A stretch of 40,006 nucleotides of DNA from an uncultured Bacteroidales bacterium (GTDB taxonomy: Bacteria > Bacteroidota > Bacteroidia > Bacteroidales > UBA932). The stretch is from positions 1 to 40,006 of the forward strand of contig CANPZS010000017.1 of assembly GCA_947588835.1 (NCBI GenBank), given 5' to 3'. Both the position numbers and the translations under genes were made by a program. The notes under the pieces are model-generated. The model saw nothing but the letters and a program-made list of their open reading frames with translations. It made no database searches and was not told the DNA's origin. Positions 7,725 to 15,306 of the stretch are shown piece after piece (positions within the stretch are counted from its first letter, which is position 1; each line of letters begins with the position of its first letter).

Positions 7725-9401
7725 ATGCTTTCTTCCGTTCATGTCGAAAATTATGCCCTTATCGACTCTCTGGACATTTCTTTTCCGGAGGGGCTGGTCA
7801 TAGTCACAGGCCAGACCGGCGCGGGGAAATCCATAATTCTCGGAGCCCTGTCCCTTGCGCTCGGCTCCAAGGCGGATGCATCGATGGTGGGAGAAAGCGG
7901 GGAGACATGCGTGGTCGAGGCTGAATTCGACGTCTCCGGCGACGAGGCGCTGCATGCTGTCATAGAAGAAAACGACGTGGACTGGTGCGGGGGAAAACTT
8001 CTGATCAGGCGAAGCGTAAACCGCAGCGGCCGTTCCCGTTCCTTTGTCAATGACGTGCCGGTGCAGGTGCAGCTGCTCCAGGCTCTTTCGTCCCGTCTCA
8101 TAGACATACATTCCCAGCACAGGACTTCGGCGTTGACGGATCCGGCTTTCCAGCGGAGCATGCTGGATGCCTTTGCCGGGAATGGCGGCCTGCTGCGTGA
8201 GTGCGGCGAACTGTACCGCAGGAGCGTTGCGATGAAAAAAGAACTCGGAGAGCTCAGGGAGCTTGCCGCGAAGACTGCTGCCGAAAGGGACTATGACGAG
8301 GCCGTGTTCGGGCAGCTTGAGGCCGCGGGGCTGAAGGGCGGCGAACTGGAGGAACTTGAAGCGGAGCAGAAGCAGCTTGCCAACGCGGAGGACATCAAGA
8401 CGGCCCTGTTTGCCGTGCAGAACCTTATGTCTCCTTCCGGCGAAGGAGGCGCTGAATCCGTCCACGATGTTTTAAAGGAAGCCGAAAAGACGTTGAGGAA
8501 AGTGGGCGGCTTCATTCCGGCCGCGGAGGCTCTCGGAGACCGCATCGAATCGTCCCGTCTGGAGCTGGACGACATAATGTCGGAAGTGGAGACGCTGAAC
8601 GCGGGCATCGAAGTGTCGGAAACGCGTCTGCAGGAAGTGGACGACAGGCTTTCGATGCTTTACGGCCTGCTGAAAAAGAATGCCTGCGGCAATGTCGCGG
8701 AACTCATCGCATTGAGAGATTCGCTTGCCGTGAAATTGGGCGACGCTTCGACGCTCGGGGACAGGATCGCGGAACTTGAGGCGGAGACGGAAAAGGTATC
8801 GGCGGAACTTTCGGCGGCGGCGGACAGGCTGCATGAGGCCAGGACCGGGGCCGCGGAGGCCTTTGCCGGCTCGGTGCGCGAATCGCTCGGATTTTTGGAA
8901 TTGGAGCGGGCCGTCTTTGAGGTGGCGTTCCGTGACATGCCGGTTGAGGCGGCCGGCAGGGACGAGATATCGTTCATGTTTTCCTCCACGGGCAGGGCTC
9001 CCGCCGAACTTTCAAAATGTGCCTCGGGCGGCGAACTTTCCCGCATCATGCTGAGCCTTAAGGCCGTGATGGCGCGTTACACGGATATGCCGACGATGGT
9101 TTTCGATGAGATAGATACCGGAGTGTCCGGCAGCGCCGCGGACAGGATGGGGTCCATGATATGCGACATGGGAAAGAACATGCAGGTAATAGCCATAACC
9201 CATCTTCCACAGGTGGCCTCAAAGGGCGACGCCCATTATCTTGTCAGCAAAGAAATTTCCGGAAAGGACGGCAGGACCGTCACTTCCATACGCAAGCTCG
9301 GCGATGGGGAGCGCGTCGTCGAGATCGCAAGGATGCTCAGCGGCTCCGTCATAACCGATGCGGCCATGGACAATGCCCGTGCGCTGCTGTCTTCGGAATA
9401 G
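7725..9401 (+). CDS. recN: DNA repair ATPase RecN
   Basis: RecN is an SMC-like ATPase that works in double-strand-break repair. The 558-residue product has Walker A GQTGAGKS (29-36), a central coiled coil (about 155-390, with heptad-like EELEAEQKQLANAE), the ABC signature SGGELSR near 434-440 and Walker B MVFDEIDTG near 457-465. Length is normal for the family. It ends 5 nt before the convergent LysM gene. Confidence 0.95.
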   Translation: MLSSVHVENYALIDSLDISFPEGLVIVTGQTGAGKSIILGALSLALGSKADASMVGESGETCVVEAEFDVSGDEALHAVIEENDVDWCGGKLLIRRSVNRSGRSRSFVNDVPVQVQLLQALSSRLIDIHSQHRTSALTDPAFQRSMLDAFAGNGGLLRECGELYRRSVAMKKELGELRELAAKTAAERDYDEAVFGQLEAAGLKGGELEELEAEQKQLANAEDIKTALFAVQNLMSPSGEGGAESVHDVLKEAEKTLRKVGGFIPAAEALGDRIESSRLELDDIMSEVETLNAGIEVSETRLQEVDDRLSMLYGLLKKNACGNVAELIALRDSLAVKLGDASTLGDRIAELEAETEKVSAELSAAADRLHEARTGAAEAFAGSVRESLGFLELERAVFEVAFRDMPVEAAGRDEISFMFSSTGRAPAELSKCASGGELSRIMLSLKAVMARYTDMPTMVFDEIDTGVSGSAADRMGSMICDMGKNMQVIAITHLPQVASKGDAHYLVSKEISGKDGRTVTSIRKLGDGERVVEIARMLSGSVITDAAMDNARALLSSE

Positions 9402-9406
9402 CTTTT

Positions 9407-11065
9407 TTATCTTGCAAGTCCCGTTGTGAAGTCGCGGCGATAGATTATCCGCCGTACTGCCGTATTCACTAAAGCGCCGCTATTCTGCCTCGCAAACAGC
9501 ACGTCCGTATGGAGAAGCCCGAAGCCTTTCCCGTCGGCCATTTCTTTCCACGATTTCCCGTATTCCGTGCAGAGACGGGCAAGACATTTCGCCGTATCGT
9601 ATCCCTGAAAGGCGAACTGGCTCGGCTCGGTGCCGTAGAGCGCCCTGTACTGCAGCACGAATTTCTGGACTTCCGGAGAGGAATAATCGGCGAAATAGGC
9701 CGTCGATACATGCATGTCGGCCTTGTGCATGTCGGCCTCGCCTATGCTATCCATGCTGCGGACTTTCGAAGGCGCATATATGGTGATGCGGTAATTGCGT
9801 CCGAGCATGATCCCGAGGTTGCGCATGACGTCCCCCACGAAACGGCTGTTCTCCGACGCCAGGATGATGCGGTTCTCCCCATCTTTGTCCAATATGGCCC
9901 CGAGCCTTGCGGCGATCGTCGTGCCTTCGGGGATGGAATAATAAAGGTGGTTGAACGGCAGATACAATTCCGACAAAGTATTGGCTATGCACTCCTGGAT
10001 TTCATGCGGACCGTTTTTTTCGGCTATCAGCACCACCTTGTCGCCTCCCTTGAAATCTTCTTTTACCCAGCGGGCCATGTCCCGGTACTGGTATTCCGAC
10101 GGAGAAGGTATCTGTACGAAATTGGCGTTGGCGCCGGCGAGTTCCAGGGCCTTTTGGTCGAGAGGGGAGACAATCTGCCCCTCGCCTGCGGCCGATGAGA
10201 GCACCGAGGCGAGATCCGCGGCCGAAGTAGGGCCTATGACGAAATCATTGGAGGTGAATATGCTCCGGTCAGGCATGCCCGCCGCCATGTCGTATGCCGA
10301 CAGGCGGACTCCGATTCCGGATTCCTTAAGGTCTTTGACGGCGAGAAGGACTCCTGCGTAAAAATCCATGGTGCTTACGCTGGCATTGCTTTTTGCATTG
10401 AACGGCAGCAGCAGCGCCATGTCGACGCTGTTTTTCGGCGTGAACGCGGCGATGACGTCTTCATGATCTTTCCCGTCGTCCGCGGGAACGGATTCCCCGG
10501 CGGCATTGTCTTCTTCGTCTTCGGGGACTTTCCCCGTAGGGATCCTTAGTACCTGTTTCCGCGATACTTTCTTGGTGGCGAGATGGTTGAAAGCCATTAT
10601 GTCCTCTGCGGGCACTCCGTATTTTCTGGCTATGTCATCGAGGCTTTCGAGCCACCTGACGGTGTGCGTGATGTATCCTGCCGGCTCCGGAATGTCTTTT
10701 TTCACGGCCGCGACGGTGTCCTGTCGCGCCGCCGTCTCCTGTGCGGCTTCCCGCGCCGCCGCCGTCTCCTGAACTGCCGCCGCGCTTATGGGAATGTAGA
10801 TTATGCTGTCTTTCTGCAGTCCTTTTTCCTTGAGGACAGGATTTATGTCGATTATGGCCTGCTCGGTCACTCCGTACGTCTTGGCGATGGAGTACAGTGT
10901 CTGCCTTTCAAGTACGGTATGCGCATAATACAATATTCCGTTCAGCTTTACTTTTTCCTTGGATATCGTCACCGGCGCGGGCGTATAGCTTTGGGCCGGC
11001 GCATACGGGCAGAAGGCCATGCATGCGACGGCGGCGAATAAGACTGGCAGAAGTTTCTTGTTCAT
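9407..11065 (-). CDS. secreted LysM protein with periplasmic-binding-protein-like domain
   Basis: The product has a signal peptide (residues 1-24, ending near PAQ). Two LysM peptidoglycan-binding repeats follow: one around TLYSIAKTYGVTEQAIIDINP, the second around SLDDIARKYGVPAEDIMAFN. After a charged linker, a type-1 periplasmic binding-protein fold begins near VDMALLLPFNAKS and runs to the end. This pairing is common in Bacteroidetes and suggests an envelope protein held on the cell wall that binds a small ligand or a protein partner. No transporter genes are next to it. I prefer ATG 11065 (MNKKLLP) over ATG 11074 because it gives the better signal peptide. It starts 11 nt after the glycosyltransferase gene. 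Confidence 0.78.
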   Translation of the reverse strand: MNKKLLPVLFAAVACMAFCPYAPAQSYTPAPVTISKEKVKLNGILYYAHTVLERQTLYSIAKTYGVTEQAIIDINPVLKEKGLQKDSIIYIPISAAAVQETAAAREAAQETAARQDTVAAVKKDIPEPAGYITHTVRWLESLDDIARKYGVPAEDIMAFNHLATKKVSRKQVLRIPTGKVPEDEEDNAAGESVPADDGKDHEDVIAAFTPKNSVDMALLLPFNAKSNASVSTMDFYAGVLLAVKDLKESGIGVRLSAYDMAAGMPDRSIFTSNDFVIGPTSAADLASVLSSAAGEGQIVSPLDQKALELAGANANFVQIPSPSEYQYRDMARWVKEDFKGGDKVVLIAEKNGPHEIQECIANTLSELYLPFNHLYYSIPEGTTIAARLGAILDKDGENRIILASENSRFVGDVMRNLGIMLGRNYRITIYAPSKVRSMDSIGEADMHKADMHVSTAYFADYSSPEVQKFVLQYRALYGTEPSQFAFQGYDTAKCLARLCTEYGKSWKEMADGKGFGLLHTDVLFARQNSGALVNTAVRRIIYRRDFTTGLAR

Positions 11066-11076
11066 GTCGGGCAATA

Positions 11077-12204
11077 TTAAAGTGTATCGGCAAATTCCGT
11101 AAGTTCACTGCAAAAGCGGGACCACGACAGGCGTTCCTTCTCTTTTCTGATGCAAAGGACGCAGCTTTCCCGTATGGCGGGGTCCGAGAAATACTTTCTG
11201 ATTCCTCCGAGCACGGCGTCCGGCTCCGGGGCGTCCACCACTATGCCGGTGCCGCCGTCTCCCACGGCCGATTTGAGCCCGCCGGTGTCCGTGACTATCA
11301 TCGGCACTTCGAAATGATAGGATATGGAACTGATGCCGCTCTGCGTGGCGCTCCGGTACGGCAGCACGGTCACGTCGGCCGCGGAAAAGAATACCTTTAC
11401 CCGCGAGTCCGGTATGTATTCGGGAAATATCTTCACCCTTTCGCGGGTTTCGGGCGGGAGTCCGTCAATGAGCCCGGCGTATGGCTCGAACGAGCCGTAC
11501 GGCTCTCCGGCGATGATCAGCTGAAAGTCTTCCGGCAGCCTTGCGAAAGCCTTTATCAATATGTCCAGCCCCTTGTATTTCCGTATGAGTCCGAAAAACA
11601 ATATGTTTTTCTTTCCCGGAGCCAGCCCGAGCGACTTCTCGGCTTCTTCGCGGGAAAGCTTTTCCCCGAAATGCGAATAAAGCGGGTGCGGAAGCATCCT
11701 GAACACAGCTCCGGGCCGTATTTCGGCGAGCTCGCGGCTGACGGAGCCGGACATGGTGATGAAGCCTCTGAACCCTCCAAGAAAATATCTGGTCAGCGCC
11801 GTGTCGAAAAAATGTCTTTCATGCGGAATGACGTTGTCGAGCACTGCGACGGTCTTGCAGCGGCCTTTCAGCCTGCGGGCCACGTATCCGAGCGACGGCG
11901 CGAAATAGGGCATCCAATACCTTGTAAGCAGCAGATCCGGATTCCATTCGGCTATGGTCCTGGCCGTCTTTATATATGTAAGCGGATTGGCGGTGTCCAG
12001 AACGGGCGTGCTTTCCACTGCGGCGGCCTCGTCGTCCTCCGTCACATATTGGGTTTTCCCGGGAAACAGGAATTCGGGATATTGTCTTTTGAAATTGAAC
12101 GCCTTGACGTCATGCGACCTGCCCAGTTCCGTCAGGATGGCCGTGTTAAACTGGGATATGCCGCCCCGATAGGGATGGAAACATGACAGGATGGCGATTT
12201 TCAA
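11077..12204 (-). CDS. GT4-family glycosyltransferase
   Basis: The 375-residue product has the GT-B fold typical of family GT4. The N-terminal half opens with MKIAILSCFHPYRGGISQ. The C-terminal nucleotide-sugar domain begins near KNILFFGLIRKYKGLDILI and carries the EPYGSFEPYAG and VLPYRSATQSGISS segments around the donor site. It would transfer a sugar from a nucleotide donor to a lipid or glycan acceptor at the inner face of the inner membrane; the substrate cannot be read from sequence. It lies between the Skp-like lipoprotein and the LysM gene in one minus-strand unit. Confidence 0.85.
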   Translation of the reverse strand: MKIAILSCFHPYRGGISQFNTAILTELGRSHDVKAFNFKRQYPEFLFPGKTQYVTEDDEAAAVESTPVLDTANPLTYIKTARTIAEWNPDLLLTRYWMPYFAPSLGYVARRLKGRCKTVAVLDNVIPHERHFFDTALTRYFLGGFRGFITMSGSVSRELAEIRPGAVFRMLPHPLYSHFGEKLSREEAEKSLGLAPGKKNILFFGLIRKYKGLDILIKAFARLPEDFQLIIAGEPYGSFEPYAGLIDGLPPETRERVKIFPEYIPDSRVKVFFSAADVTVLPYRSATQSGISSISYHFEVPMIVTDTGGLKSAVGDGGTGIVVDAPEPDAVLGGIRKYFSDPAIRESCVLCIRKEKERLSWSRFCSELTEFADTL

Positions 12205-12219
12205 AATGCGGGGCCGTCG

Positions 12220-12843
12220 TTATTTCTTGGAATCCTTTGTCTTGACGTATTCCTCGTTGAGGCCGAGCAGAAGTTCGTCGGTGATGTCGAGCTGAGGCTG
12301 TCCTATCGCCACGGGCATGGGCAGGATGTCCCCCTGGGTGGTGAGGATCAGCGCGAACTGCTTCTCTTCGTTGTATTTCTCGACGAACTCCATGATGGCG
12401 TTCATTATCTGGTTGAGCATCACCTGCTGTTCTTCGGCGATCTCGTTGTTTTTCTGCATTGCGTAATTCTGGTAGTCGGCTCTCTGCTGTTCGAGCTTCT
12501 GGCCCTGGGCCTCGGCCACCGAGCGGGTGAGAAGTCCCTTGTCAAGCTTTTCCTGAAATGAGTTGATATCGTTCTGCAGCTTGCTCCCCCTTCTGTCTAT
12601 TTCAGACTGTATGCCCGCGACTTTGGTCTCCACCACCGAACGGAGATCGTTGGCCATGTCGTAGCCCGACATCACTTTGTCAAGGTTGAAATAAACTATG
12701 CTGCCTGTCAGCGAGAGGCTGTCGGTCTTTGCCGGCGCGGCGGCGGGCTTGCTTCCTCCGTTGCATGATGCGATGGAAACGATCAGGGCCGCAGCTGCGG
12801 CCGCACGGGCCATTATGCCGAGAAAAGGGAATGTCTTTTTCAT
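12220..12843 (-). CDS. OmpH/Skp-like periplasmic chaperone, lipoprotein form
   Basis: The product has the Skp architecture: a short strand (GSIVYFNLDKVMSGYDMA), two long helices forming a coiled-coil hairpin (about 70-150, rich in Q, E and K) and a C-terminal strand (QFALILTTQGDILPM). Unlike the classic Skp at 17920 it carries a lipobox, SIASC (C27), so it is probably membrane-anchored. I chose ATG 12843 (MKKTFPFLG) because it begins the basic signal region; the frame extends to ATG 12870. It is the second Skp paralogue in the window. Confidence 0.8.
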   Translation of the reverse strand: MKKTFPFLGIMARAAAAAALIVSIASCNGGSKPAAAPAKTDSLSLTGSIVYFNLDKVMSGYDMANDLRSVVETKVAGIQSEIDRRGSKLQNDINSFQEKLDKGLLTRSVAEAQGQKLEQQRADYQNYAMQKNNEIAEEQQVMLNQIMNAIMEFVEKYNEEKQFALILTTQGDILPMPVAIGQPQLDITDELLLGLNEEYVKTKDSKK

Positions 12844-12910
12844 TATCATATAAATTATAGTTTCAGTCATGCGGGACGGCTCCGTCTACATGCGCGGACG
12901 CCGACCCGTG

Positions 12911-12942
12911 CAAAAGTAATCAAAAATTCCTTATTTTTGAAA
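12911..12942 (-). promoter_or_regulatory. promoter of the Skp-like lipoprotein operon
   Basis: On the minus strand TACTTTTG (forward 12911-12918) is a good -7 element with a weak TTTC -33 about 20 nt upstream. It overlaps the stop region of pdxJ, so the downstream minus-strand genes can be transcribed separately. The leader to ATG 12843 is about 60 nt. Confidence 0.45.
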
Positions 12943-13639
12943 GGTATGCCTTAATTGTTGCCTCGAGGCCGAGATACAGGGCGTCGCATATCAGCGCGTG
13001 GCCTATGGAGACTTCGTCCGTCCATGGGATGGAGCGTATGAACCATGCGAGGTTTTCAAGGGACAGGTCGTGCCCAGCATTGAGTCCGAGACCGCATTCC
13101 CTGGCCCTTTCGGCTGTCCTGACATAGGCCGCGGCCGCGCTTTCGGGGTCGGAACGGTACGCCAGTGCATATCCCGCGGTATAGAGCTCCACCCTGTCGG
13201 CGCCGCATGCCGCCGCGCCCTCCGCCATGGCCGGGTCCGGGTCGATGAAAATGGACGTGCGTATGCCGTGCGATTTGAATTCGGCGCATACCTCCCTAAG
13301 GAAATCCTTGTGGACGAGCGTGTTCCAGCCGGCGTCGGACGTGAGCGCGTCGGGCGCGTCGGGCACCAGCGTCACCTGGTCCGGAACCACTTCATCGACG
13401 AGGTCGATGAATCCGGCGACGGGATTGCCTTCAATGTTGAATTCTGTGCTGAGCAGCGGACGTATCTCCCTTACGTCGGAATACTTTATGTGCCTTTCGT
13501 CCGGACGCGGATGCACCGTGATGCCTTCGGCGCCGAAGCGTTCGCAGTCCAGCGCGGCCTTCGCCACATCCGGCACCGAACCGCCCCGCGCATTGCGCAA
13601 GGTGGCGATTTTGTTGATATTGACGCTTAGTCTTGTCAT
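12920..13639 (-). CDS. pdxJ: pyridoxine 5'-phosphate synthase
   Basis: PdxJ condenses 1-deoxyxylulose 5-phosphate with 3-amino-2-oxopropyl phosphate to make pyridoxine 5'-phosphate, the last ring-forming step of the DXP-dependent vitamin B6 route. The 239-residue TIM barrel shows the family marks: [17 protein letters not shown] at the start, [29 protein letters not shown] and the C-terminal [13 protein letters not shown]. Length is normal. It is divergent from nadK across a 95-nt intergenic region. Confidence 0.95.
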   Translation of the reverse strand: MTRLSVNINKIATLRNARGGSVPDVAKAALDCERFGAEGITVHPRPDERHIKYSDVREIRPLLSTEFNIEGNPVAGFIDLVDEVVPDQVTLVPDAPDALTSDAGWNTLVHKDFLREVCAEFKSHGIRTSIFIDPDPAMAEGAAACGADRVELYTAGYALAYRSDPESAAAAYVRTAERARECGLGLNAGHDLSLENLAWFIRSIPWTDEVSIGHALICDALYLGLEATIKAYLSKIRNF

Positions 13640-13661
13640 TTCACTATTGTAAAAGCAAAAG

Positions 13662-13710
13662 CAAAAATATACATTATTGCGAAAACTTAACAGAATTTGT
13701 ACTATTTTTG
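13662..13710. promoter_or_regulatory. divergent promoter region between pdxJ and nadK
   Basis: TATTTTTG on the plus strand (13703-13710) lies 25 nt before nadK, and TATTTTTG on the minus strand (forward 13662-13669) lies 23 nt before pdxJ. Both match the -7 consensus; the -33 boxes are weak (ATTG with a 23-nt spacer for nadK, TGTT with 19 nt for pdxJ). The two promoters overlap back to back. Confidence 0.4.
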
Positions 13711-13734
13711 AGACCTTGTATTTTTGGGTCGGTT

Positions 13735-14556
13735 ATGAAATTTGCTGTTTACGTAAAGACTCCGGAGCTCAGGAATGATGAAAGATTGTCCTCCATGCTG
13801 TCCGCCCTCGTTTCCGCAGGCGCGGAAACATATTTCATAGAGACTGCGGGCGACCTCAGGGAGGGGACCGGCATGCTTCTCAGCATAGGGGGCGACGGTA
13901 CATTCCTGTCGGCTTCCAAGCGCGTGGGCGACAGCGGCATACCGGTGCTCGGCGTCAATCTCGGCAGGCTCGGCTTCCTGTCGGAGAATGATATAGGCGA
14001 GGTGATCGAACCTCTGCTGGCAGGGGATTATTCCATAGAGGAAAGGGAATTGCTGAAGGTGTCCGCCGAAGGGCTCGCCCCGGACAGATATTATCCTTAC
14101 GCCCTGAACGAAGTTTCGGTGCACCGCTGCGGCTCGGCCATGCTCGGGGTGACGGTGGCCCTGGACGGACGGAAACTGCCGGTCTATTGGGCCGACGGCC
14201 TGCTCGTGGCGACGAGTTCCGGCTCCACGGCGTATTCCCTCAGCGTCGGAGGGCCCATCTGCATGCCTGAATCGCGCGTGCTTATAATAGCCCCCATCGC
14301 CCCGCACAATCTCAACGTCCGTCCCCTCGTGGTGCCGGATCATTCGTCGATCGACATTTCGGTACACAGCAGGGACGGCGCGTTCATGTTTTCCATGGAC
14401 AACAGGACCGAAACCGTGGAGGCCGGCACGAGGCTTTCCGTCTCGGTGGCACAGTTTTCGCTTAAGAGAGTCAGACTGAACAAGTACAATTTCGTAAAGG
14501 CATTAACGAGCAAACTGTTCTGGGGCGAGGATGTCCGGAACGGAGCGGAACAATGA
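13735..14556 (+). CDS. nadK: NAD kinase
   Basis: NadK phosphorylates NAD to NADP. The 273-residue product has the GGDGT motif at 52-56 (LLSIGGDGTFLSA), the VNLGRLGFLSE segment, the NEVSVHR motif and the glycine-rich TSSGSTAYSLSVGG that binds NAD. I chose ATG 13735 because it starts the first strand and lies just after the promoter; the open frame runs further upstream to 13633 but crosses the promoter. uppS begins 6 nt after the stop. Confidence 0.93.
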   Translation: MKFAVYVKTPELRNDERLSSMLSALVSAGAETYFIETAGDLREGTGMLLSIGGDGTFLSASKRVGDSGIPVLGVNLGRLGFLSENDIGEVIEPLLAGDYSIEERELLKVSAEGLAPDRYYPYALNEVSVHRCGSAMLGVTVALDGRKLPVYWADGLLVATSSGSTAYSLSVGGPICMPESRVLIIAPIAPHNLNVRPLVVPDHSSIDISVHSRDGAFMFSMDNRTETVEAGTRLSVSVAQFSLKRVRLNKYNFVKALTSKLFWGEDVRNGAEQ

Positions 14557-14562
14557 TTTTGT

Positions 14563-15276
14563 ATGACGGAGAATAAAAAGGTCCCCGCGCATGTTTCCAT
14601 AATAATGGACGGCAACGGCAGATGGGCCAGGGAAAGAGGCAGGGAACGGGTTTTCGGGCATTTCGAAGGCGTCGAGAGCGTCCGCGTGTGCACCGAGGCG
14701 GCAGTGGAGGCCGGAGTGAAGTATCTGTCGCTCTACGCTTTTTCCGAAGAGAATTGGGGACGTCCGGAAAGTGAGGTGTCGGCTCTGATGGAGCTGATGA
14801 TGAAGTCCATGAAGAATGAGCTCAAGACTTTTCTGGACAATGACATACGTTTCGTCGTGCTCGGCAACAGGGCCCGTCTCGGGGACGAGATGAACGCCGC
14901 CATAGACAACATGATGGAACTCACCGCCTCCAACAAGGTGCTCACGCTCATCCTGTTTCTGAGCTACAGCGGCAAATGGGACATACTGCAGGCGGCCAAA
15001 AGACTTGCGAAGGAGACGGGCGGCGATCCCGAAAAGCTGGCGCAGGTGGGCCAGGAGGAATTCGGACGCCTTCTCGTGACAAAGGATTATCCGGATCCCG
15101 ACCTTATCATAAGGACTTCCGGCGAACTGCGCCTGAGCAACTACCTGCTGTGGCAGGGCGCCTACTCCGAATATTATTTCACGCCCGTGACATGGCCGGA
15201 TTTCCGCAGGGAGCAGTTTTTCGAAGCCCTGGAAGACTATGCCTCGCGCGACAGGCGTTTCGGAAAAGTCAAATAA
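14563..15276 (+). CDS. uppS: undecaprenyl diphosphate synthase
   Basis: UppS builds the C55 carrier lipid for peptidoglycan and surface glycans by adding isopentenyl units in cis configuration. The product shows the catalytic MDGNGRWARERG (D16), FSEENWGRP and the C-terminal IRTSGELRLSNYLLWQGAYS that binds isopentenyl diphosphate. At 237 residues it is of normal length. The order nadK-uppS-bamA-skp is conserved in many Bacteroidales. Confidence 0.95.
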   Translation: MTENKKVPAHVSIIMDGNGRWARERGRERVFGHFEGVESVRVCTEAAVEAGVKYLSLYAFSEENWGRPESEVSALMELMMKSMKNELKTFLDNDIRFVVLGNRARLGDEMNAAIDNMMELTASNKVLTLILFLSYSGKWDILQAAKRLAKETGGDPEKLAQVGQEEFGRLLVTKDYPDPDLIIRTSGELRLSNYLLWQGAYSEYYFTPVTWPDFRREQFFEALEDYASRDRRFGKVK

Positions 15277-15290
15277 ATCTTATATATTTG
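15258..15290 (+). promoter_or_regulatory. promoter of bamA inside the end of uppS
   Basis: TATATTTG at 15283-15290 is a perfect -7 element 16 nt before the bamA ATG. A partial -33 (TTTC, 15258-15261) stands 21 nt upstream. It allows bamA-skp to be expressed separately from nadK-uppS. Confidence 0.45.
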
Positions 15291-15306
15291 CAAATTCAAT
15301 TGACAG

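Noticed and set aside
10897..12186. 429-codon plus-strand frame opposite the glycosyltransferase
   Set aside because: Mirror of a clear GT4 gene with no recognisable motif.
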